Shown in pieces: positions 60,295-64,000 of a stretch of 64,000 nucleotides of DNA; the stretch's first letter is position 1; each line of letters opens with the position of its first letter. The notes under the pieces were generated by a model, which searched no databases, was not told the origin of the DNA, and saw only the letters and a program-made list of their open reading frames with translations. Position numbers and translations under genes: made by a program. Source of the stretch: Flavobacterium restrictum (GTDB lineage Bacteria; Bacteroidota; Bacteroidia; Flavobacteriales; Flavobacteriaceae); NCBI RefSeq assembly GCF_007097245.1, contig NZ_VJZT01000001.1, forward strand, positions 62,001 to 126,000, given 5' to 3'.

Positions 60295-60861
60295 ATGGCA
60301 TCTACATCAGATATTAAAAACGGATTGTGTATCAAGTACAATAATGATATTTACAAAATAATAGAATTCTTGCACGTAAAACCAGGAAAAGGCCCCGCTT
60401 TTGTTCGAACAAAATTAAGAAGTTTGAGTAACGGTAAAGTGTTAGACAATACTTTTTCGGCAGGTCATAAAATTGAAGAAGTGCGCGTGGAGAATCATAA
60501 ATTTCAGTTTTTATATCCAGAAGGAGATTTGTATCATTTTATGAATGTAGAATCGTTTGAGCAAATCTCTTTGAACAAAAACATTCTTGACTCCCCTGAT
60601 TTATTGAAAGAAGGCGAAAGCGTAATGGTAAGTATTAATACCGAAACTGATTTGCCATTATCAGTAGATATGCCAGCATCGGTAATACTTGAGGTGACTT
60701 ATGCTGAACCGGGTATTAAAGGAAATACGGCTACAAATGCTACTAAATCAGCAACGGTTGAAACGGGAGCCACAGTAAATGTTCCGTTGTTTATTAATGA
60801 AGGCGATAAAATTAAAATTGATACGGCGTCGGGTTCTTATATGGAGCGCGTTAAAGTGTAA
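60295..60861 (+). CDS. efp: Elongation factor P
   Basis: 188 residues, three beta-barrel domains. EF-P rescues ribosomes stalled on polyproline stretches. The modified tip loop is VKPGKGPAFVRTKLR, with Lys32 at the position lysylated in Escherichia coli. The C-terminal GDKIKIDTASGSYMERVKV is the family ending. It sits inside the lipid A cluster, which I know as a recurring arrangement in Flavobacteriaceae. Confidence 0.97.
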   Translation: MASTSDIKNGLCIKYNNDIYKIIEFLHVKPGKGPAFVRTKLRSLSNGKVLDNTFSAGHKIEEVRVENHKFQFLYPEGDLYHFMNVESFEQISLNKNILDSPDLLKEGESVMVSINTETDLPLSVDMPASVILEVTYAEPGIKGNTATNATKSATVETGATVNVPLFINEGDKIKIDTASGSYMERVKV

Positions 60862-60958
60862 TTTTTTCAATGAAATAGTCATGTACCTCTTTTGCGAAAG
60901 CGGAACTAAACCAAAAAATGTTGCCTGAAGAGTCGCTAAAAAAACAATTTTTACCTAA

Positions 60959-61888
60959 ATGAAATTCCCAAAAGTATATTCTTTACAAGAAATTGCAAAT
61001 TTGCTTCGTTGCGAGTTTGTAGGCGATCCGTATTTTGAGGTTTTTGGCATGAACGAAATTCATGTTGTAACCGCTGGCGATATCGTATTTGTAGACCATC
61101 CCAAATATTACGATAAAGCACTTCAATCTGCAGCAACAATTGTTTTAATTAACAAAAAAGTGGCTTGTCCAGAGGGAAAAGCCTTGTTGATTTCGGAGGA
61201 TCCTTTTAGAGATTTTAATACACTGACTAAACATTTCAAACCATTTGAGCAATCGAGTGTATCGATTCCGGCTTCTGCCAAAATTGGTGAGGGTACTGTA
61301 ATTCAGCCTAATGCTTTTGTTGGTAATCATGTTGTCATAGGAAAAAACTGCCTGATACACGCTAATGTTGCCATTTATGACAACACCATCATAGGCGATA
61401 ATGTAATAATTCATGCCGGAACCGTTCTAGGTGCCGATGCTTTTTATTATAAAAAACGACCTGATGGTTACGATCAATTGCTTTCAGGCGGAAGAGTTGT
61501 TATTGCTAATAACGTGGGAATTGGTGCTTTGTGTACCATTGACAAAGGCGTTACGGGAGATACCATTATTGGCGAAGGCACTAAAATCGACAATCAAGTA
61601 CATGTTGGTCATGATACGGTGATTGGAAAAAAATGTTTGATTGCTTCTCAAACGGGTATTGCAGGCTGTGTAATCATTGAGGACGAAGTTACTATTTGGG
61701 GACAAGTGGGTACTACAAGCGGCATCACTATAGGCACAAAAGCCGTAATTATGGGGCAAACAGGCGTTACTAAATCGGTAGAGGGAGGGAAATCCTATTT
61801 TGGCACACCTATAGAAGAATCCAGAGAAAAATTAAAACAATTGGCCAACATCAAGAAAATACCAGAAATTTTAAATAAATTAAAATAA
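60959..61888 (+). CDS. LpxD-like N-acyltransferase, second copy
   Basis: 309 residues, about 40 shorter than lpxD at 56861. An N-terminal LpxD-type domain ([15 protein letters not shown]) and a hexapeptide beta-helix are present. The catalytic His is conserved at His218 in [10 protein letters not shown]. Loop sequences differ from the first LpxD, suggesting a distinct acyl or sugar substrate, possibly in modified lipid A or another acylated sugar. It lies 2 bp before the NTF2-like gene. Confidence 0.88.
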   Translation: MKFPKVYSLQEIANLLRCEFVGDPYFEVFGMNEIHVVTAGDIVFVDHPKYYDKALQSAATIVLINKKVACPEGKALLISEDPFRDFNTLTKHFKPFEQSSVSIPASAKIGEGTVIQPNAFVGNHVVIGKNCLIHANVAIYDNTIIGDNVIIHAGTVLGADAFYYKKRPDGYDQLLSGGRVVIANNVGIGALCTIDKGVTGDTIIGEGTKIDNQVHVGHDTVIGKKCLIASQTGIAGCVIIEDEVTIWGQVGTTSGITIGTKAVIMGQTGVTKSVEGGKSYFGTPIEESREKLKQLANIKKIPEILNKLK

Positions 61889-61890
61889 TT

Positions 61891-62253
61891 ATGTCTGCTA
61901 AAGAAATTGTTCAAAAATTTTATAAATCGGATGCCCTTATTGATAGCGAAGTTATCAAAGAATTTTTGCATCCCGAAATTATGCTAGATTGGAATAGTAG
62001 CAAAGGATTTATTCAAATGAATTATGCTTCTCTACTAGATTTATCTCAGGAGTTGAGTAAAGCTTATGTGCGTTCAAAAGTTAGAATTAGTCATATTCTC
62101 GAAGACAATAATTTGGTTTCAGTACGGTATTCACATTTTGTAAAAACAATAGAAAACCCTAGAGAAGAAATGCTATTGGCGCATTTTATAACAATTTGGG
62201 AAATAAAAGACAATAAATTATTTCGGGGCTATCAAATGAGCCAATTATCCTAA
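61891..62253 (+). CDS. NTF2-like (SnoaL-type) protein
   Basis: 120 residues, no signal peptide. The pattern of a leading helix (SAKEIVQKFYKSDAL) followed by strands (LVSVRYSHFVKTIE, EEMLLAHFITIWEIKDNKLFRGYQM) matches the NTF2/SnoaL fold. Catalytic residues cannot be assigned. It starts 2 bp after the LpxD-like gene, so it is probably translated with it. Function unknown. Confidence 0.75.
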   Translation: MSAKEIVQKFYKSDALIDSEVIKEFLHPEIMLDWNSSKGFIQMNYASLLDLSQELSKAYVRSKVRISHILEDNNLVSVRYSHFVKTIENPREEMLLAHFITIWEIKDNKLFRGYQMSQLS

Positions 62254-62305
62254 AATAAGTTATAAAAAACTAGATGGCATCTACGTATAAATGCTTACTA
62301 TTTTA

Positions 62306-62313
62306 TACTTTTG
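62306..62313 (+). promoter_or_regulatory. -7 element for sucD
   Basis: TACTTTTG matches TAnnTTTG and ends 37 bases before the ATG. Confidence 0.5.
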
Positions 62314-62350
62314 CATCACTATTTAAAAAAAACTACATAAAAATTATATC

Positions 62351-63223
62351 ATGAGTGTTTTAGTTAATAAAGATTCCAAAATAATTGTTCAAGGATTTAC
62401 AGGAAGCGAAGGAACATTCCACGCCTCTCAAATGATCGAATACGGTACCAATGTTGTAGGTGGTGTAACTCCAGGAAAAGGAGGGACAACCCATTTAGAT
62501 TTACCGGTTTTTAATACGGTAAAAGATGCTGTTGAAACTGCAGGAGCTGACACCACTATTATATTTGTTCCACCCGCTTTTGCTGCCGATGCTATCATGG
62601 AAGCTGCCGATGCTGGAATCAAAGTAATTATTGCTATTACAGAAGGAATTCCTGTAGCCGATATGATCAAAGCAAATAGTTATGTAAAAGAGAGAAATGC
62701 TAGATTAATTGGACCAAACTGCCCTGGAATTATTACTCCAGGCGAAGCCAAAGTAGGTATTATGCCAGGTTTTGTTTTCAAGAAAGGTACGGTAGGTATT
62801 GTTTCTAAATCAGGAACATTAACCTATGAAGCTGCTGATCAAGTAGTAAAACAAGGATTAGGGATTACAACAGCAATTGGAATTGGTGGAGATCCAATCA
62901 TTGGAACCACTACAAAAGAAGCCGTTGAATTGTTGATGAATGACCCTGAAACCGAATGTATTGTTATGATTGGGGAAATAGGTGGTCAACTTGAAGCCGA
63001 TGCTGCACATTGGATCAAAGCCGATGGAAATCGTAAACCAGTAGTTGGTTTTATTGCAGGAGTTACGGCTCCTCCGGGACGTACAATGGGTCATGCTGGT
63101 GCAATTGTAGGCGGTTCAGACGATACAGCCGAAGCCAAAAAACAAATTATGAGAGAATGTGGAATTCACGTTGTAGATTCTCCAGCAGAAATTGGTAAAA
63201 AAGTAAAAGAAGTTTTAGGTTAA
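62351..63223 (+). CDS. sucD: Succinate--CoA ligase alpha subunit
   Basis: 290 residues, standard length. With SucC it converts succinyl-CoA to succinate with ATP or GTP formation in the TCA cycle. The CoA-binding Rossmann part carries [13 protein letters not shown]; the phosphohistidine is His248 in [13 protein letters not shown]. Its partner sucC is not in the window, so the two subunits are encoded apart here, as in some Bacteroidota. A promoter and terminator mark it as a single unit. Confidence 0.96.
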   Translation: MSVLVNKDSKIIVQGFTGSEGTFHASQMIEYGTNVVGGVTPGKGGTTHLDLPVFNTVKDAVETAGADTTIIFVPPAFAADAIMEAADAGIKVIIAITEGIPVADMIKANSYVKERNARLIGPNCPGIITPGEAKVGIMPGFVFKKGTVGIVSKSGTLTYEAADQVVKQGLGITTAIGIGGDPIIGTTTKEAVELLMNDPETECIVMIGEIGGQLEADAAHWIKADGNRKPVVGFIAGVTAPPGRTMGHAGAIVGGSDDTAEAKKQIMRECGIHVVDSPAEIGKKVKEVLG

Positions 63224-63249
63224 AACTGTTACAGCATAAGATTTCAAAG

Positions 63250-63276
63250 AGCCTCACATTTTGTGAGGCTTTTTTA
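63250..63276 (+). terminator. sucD terminator
   Basis: AGCCTCACA (63250-63258) pairs with TGTGAGGCT (63262-63270), followed by six T. Confidence 0.88.
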
Positions 63277-63297
63277 GTATTAACTAAATTAAAGAAA

Positions 63298-63305
63298 TAC
63301 ATTTG
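63298..63305 (+). promoter_or_regulatory. -7 element for the 63438 gene
   Basis: TACATTTG matches TAnnTTTG and would give a leader of about 125 bases containing two hairpins. Confidence 0.45.
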
Positions 63306-63340
63306 CACTTTATTAAATAGGGTTGTTTTTTCAGCGATTC

Positions 63341-63405
63341 TAGCAATAAATCATTTATAAACAAATAATTGCTACTACTCTCGCTGGTTTTGAGAGTCGT
63401 TTTTT
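63341..63405 (+). promoter_or_regulatory. Leader with terminator-like hairpin
   Basis: TAGCAAT (63341-63347) pairs with ATTGCTA (63368-63374). Next, ACTCTC (63377-63382) pairs with GAGAGT (63392-63397), followed by CG and six T. The second hairpin looks like an intrinsic terminator placed 33 bases before the start codon, as in attenuation. Confidence 0.4.
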
Positions 63406-63437
63406 AATGCAATTGTTTCCAATTAAAATAAAATAAT

Positions 63438-63860
63438 ATGTATAAAGAGTTAAAAAAATTCAAAGTTACCAATCAATTTACATTTACAACGGACGATAGT
63501 TTAGAAGAAGTTTCTAATGCTTCTCAAGGATGTGGCGTTTTTCTTGTCTATGCAGTAGCCGAAGAAAAAGAGTTAATCATGGTTGGATCTACTGGAACGG
63601 TTCAAAATGACGGTACTTTGAAAATTAAAAATGGCGGTTTACAAGACAAAATTGTAAACGGGCACCAATTTGCAAAAACAGGACGTAAATATTCTTGGCC
63701 AGCACAAATGAAATTAGAAAACATTTCAAGATTAGAAGTGGTTTGGTACGAAACCTTCAACGAAAAAACTAAAGGAATCCCAACTTTTGTAGAAGGACAA
63801 GTGTTACAGAATTTCTTGGACGAAAATGGGAAGTTACCAAGATGGAATGTAGCTTTTTAA
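63438..63860 (+). CDS. Hypothetical protein, possibly GIY-YIG-like
   Basis: 140 residues, soluble. The pattern GCGVFLVYAV, then ELIMVGSTGTV, then NGGLQDKIVNGHQF loosely follows the GIY-YIG nuclease core (GIY, YIG, later Arg/His). FVEGQVLQNFL further on could supply the metal-binding Glu. The canonical Tyr residues are largely missing, so catalytic activity is doubtful and the family call is weak. It has a long leader with an attenuator-like hairpin and its own terminator. Confidence 0.6.
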   Translation: MYKELKKFKVTNQFTFTTDDSLEEVSNASQGCGVFLVYAVAEEKELIMVGSTGTVQNDGTLKIKNGGLQDKIVNGHQFAKTGRKYSWPAQMKLENISRLEVVWYETFNEKTKGIPTFVEGQVLQNFLDENGKLPRWNVAF

Positions 63861-63883
63861 ACTATACATCCTAAAAATAATTA

Positions 63884-63916
63884 AAATGTCCACGGTATCG
63901 TTGGGCATTTTTTTTT
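63884..63916 (+). terminator. Terminator after the 63438 gene
   Basis: AAATGTCCAC (63884-63893) pairs imperfectly with GTTGGGCATTT (63900-63910), followed by T to 63916. The remaining 84 bases to the window end show no recognisable gene. Confidence 0.7.
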
Positions 63917-64000
63917 GTTTAAATGAATTAGAAACATTAGCCATTGCTCTAAAAGAAATAGGGCAAAAATTAAGCGTATCGGCATCACTCATACTATGAT

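Noticed and set aside
1..64000. CRISPR array, prophage or complete insertion sequence
   Set aside because: No regularly spaced repeats, phage structural genes, integrase or transposase are seen; the only mobile-like DNA is non-coding.
63920..64000. Possible gene at the right edge
   Set aside because: Short frames exist on both strands, but none has a promoter, a family resemblance or a length that can be judged before the window ends.

Overview
The window is a stretch of chromosome from a member of the Flavobacteriaceae (Bacteroidota), most likely Flavobacterium or a close relative. The evidence is an AT-rich composition, a fused lpxC-fabZ gene, a porX gene and C-terminal type IX secretion (T9SS) sorting domains. 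Many genes also carry the Bacteroidota -7 promoter element TAnnTTTG just upstream, and Shine-Dalgarno sequences are almost absent. It is ordinary, gene-dense housekeeping chromosome; I see no prophage, no intact insertion sequence and no CRISPR array.

Layout. 1-150: 3' end of a tRNA (possibly tRNA-His) with terminators. 166-7170: secreted hydrolases (M28 peptidase, dienelactone hydrolase, penicillin-acylase family, cyanophycinase), an Lrp-type regulator and divergent rocD. 7573-15182: lon, a PhnA-like protein, coaD, a TMEM175-type channel gene beside a broken coaD copy, ddl, a structured intergenic RNA candidate, a PASTA protein and an RluA-family pseudouridine synthase. 15247-23704 (minus): recQ, an acidic protein, a deoxyhypusine-synthase homologue, arginine decarboxylase, an unlisted 59-codon gene, aroB and an O-antigen-ligase-like protein. 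23906-31651: proline dehydrogenase, ClC channel, gamma-glutamyltransferase, ACP phosphodiesterase, a membrane phosphatase with a degenerate second domain and a YaiO-like outer membrane protein. 31908-40150: glmM with a MITE-like insertion at its stop codon, a T9SS-exported GH128 enzyme, a SufS-like aminotransferase, a palindromic repeat element, an LpxL-type acyltransferase, rhomboid protease, SIMPL protein and tRNA-Tyr. 40325-49853: small genes including a TlpA-like gene broken by one TGA, a J-domain/KTSC fusion, YchJ, META-domain lipoprotein, mutS2, an MntA-HepT pair with frameshifted hepT, and ung. 49838-55445: ald, tsaE, porX (a T9SS regulator), a T9SS cargo protein and a DUF1080 protein. 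55589-63860: HD hydrolase, then the lipid A cluster lpxD, lpxC-fabZ, lpxA, efp, a second lpxD-like gene, an NTF2-like gene and sucD, ending with a protein of unknown function.

Functional links. Cyanophycinase, RocD and proline dehydrogenase could form a route from Asp-Arg polymer or arginine through ornithine to proline and glutamate. The lpx genes, the LpxL-type acyltransferase, glmM, ddl, the PASTA protein and the O-antigen-ligase-like protein serve the cell envelope. PorX and two T9SS cargo proteins point to type IX secretion. The most unusual structural items are the 208-bp MITE-like element duplicating the glmM stop codon, the two ~170-bp palindromic elements, the coaD fragment flanking the channel gene, the tandem phosphatase/pseudophosphatase, two recently broken genes (tlpA-like and hepT) and three small genes of 42, 50 and 59 codons.
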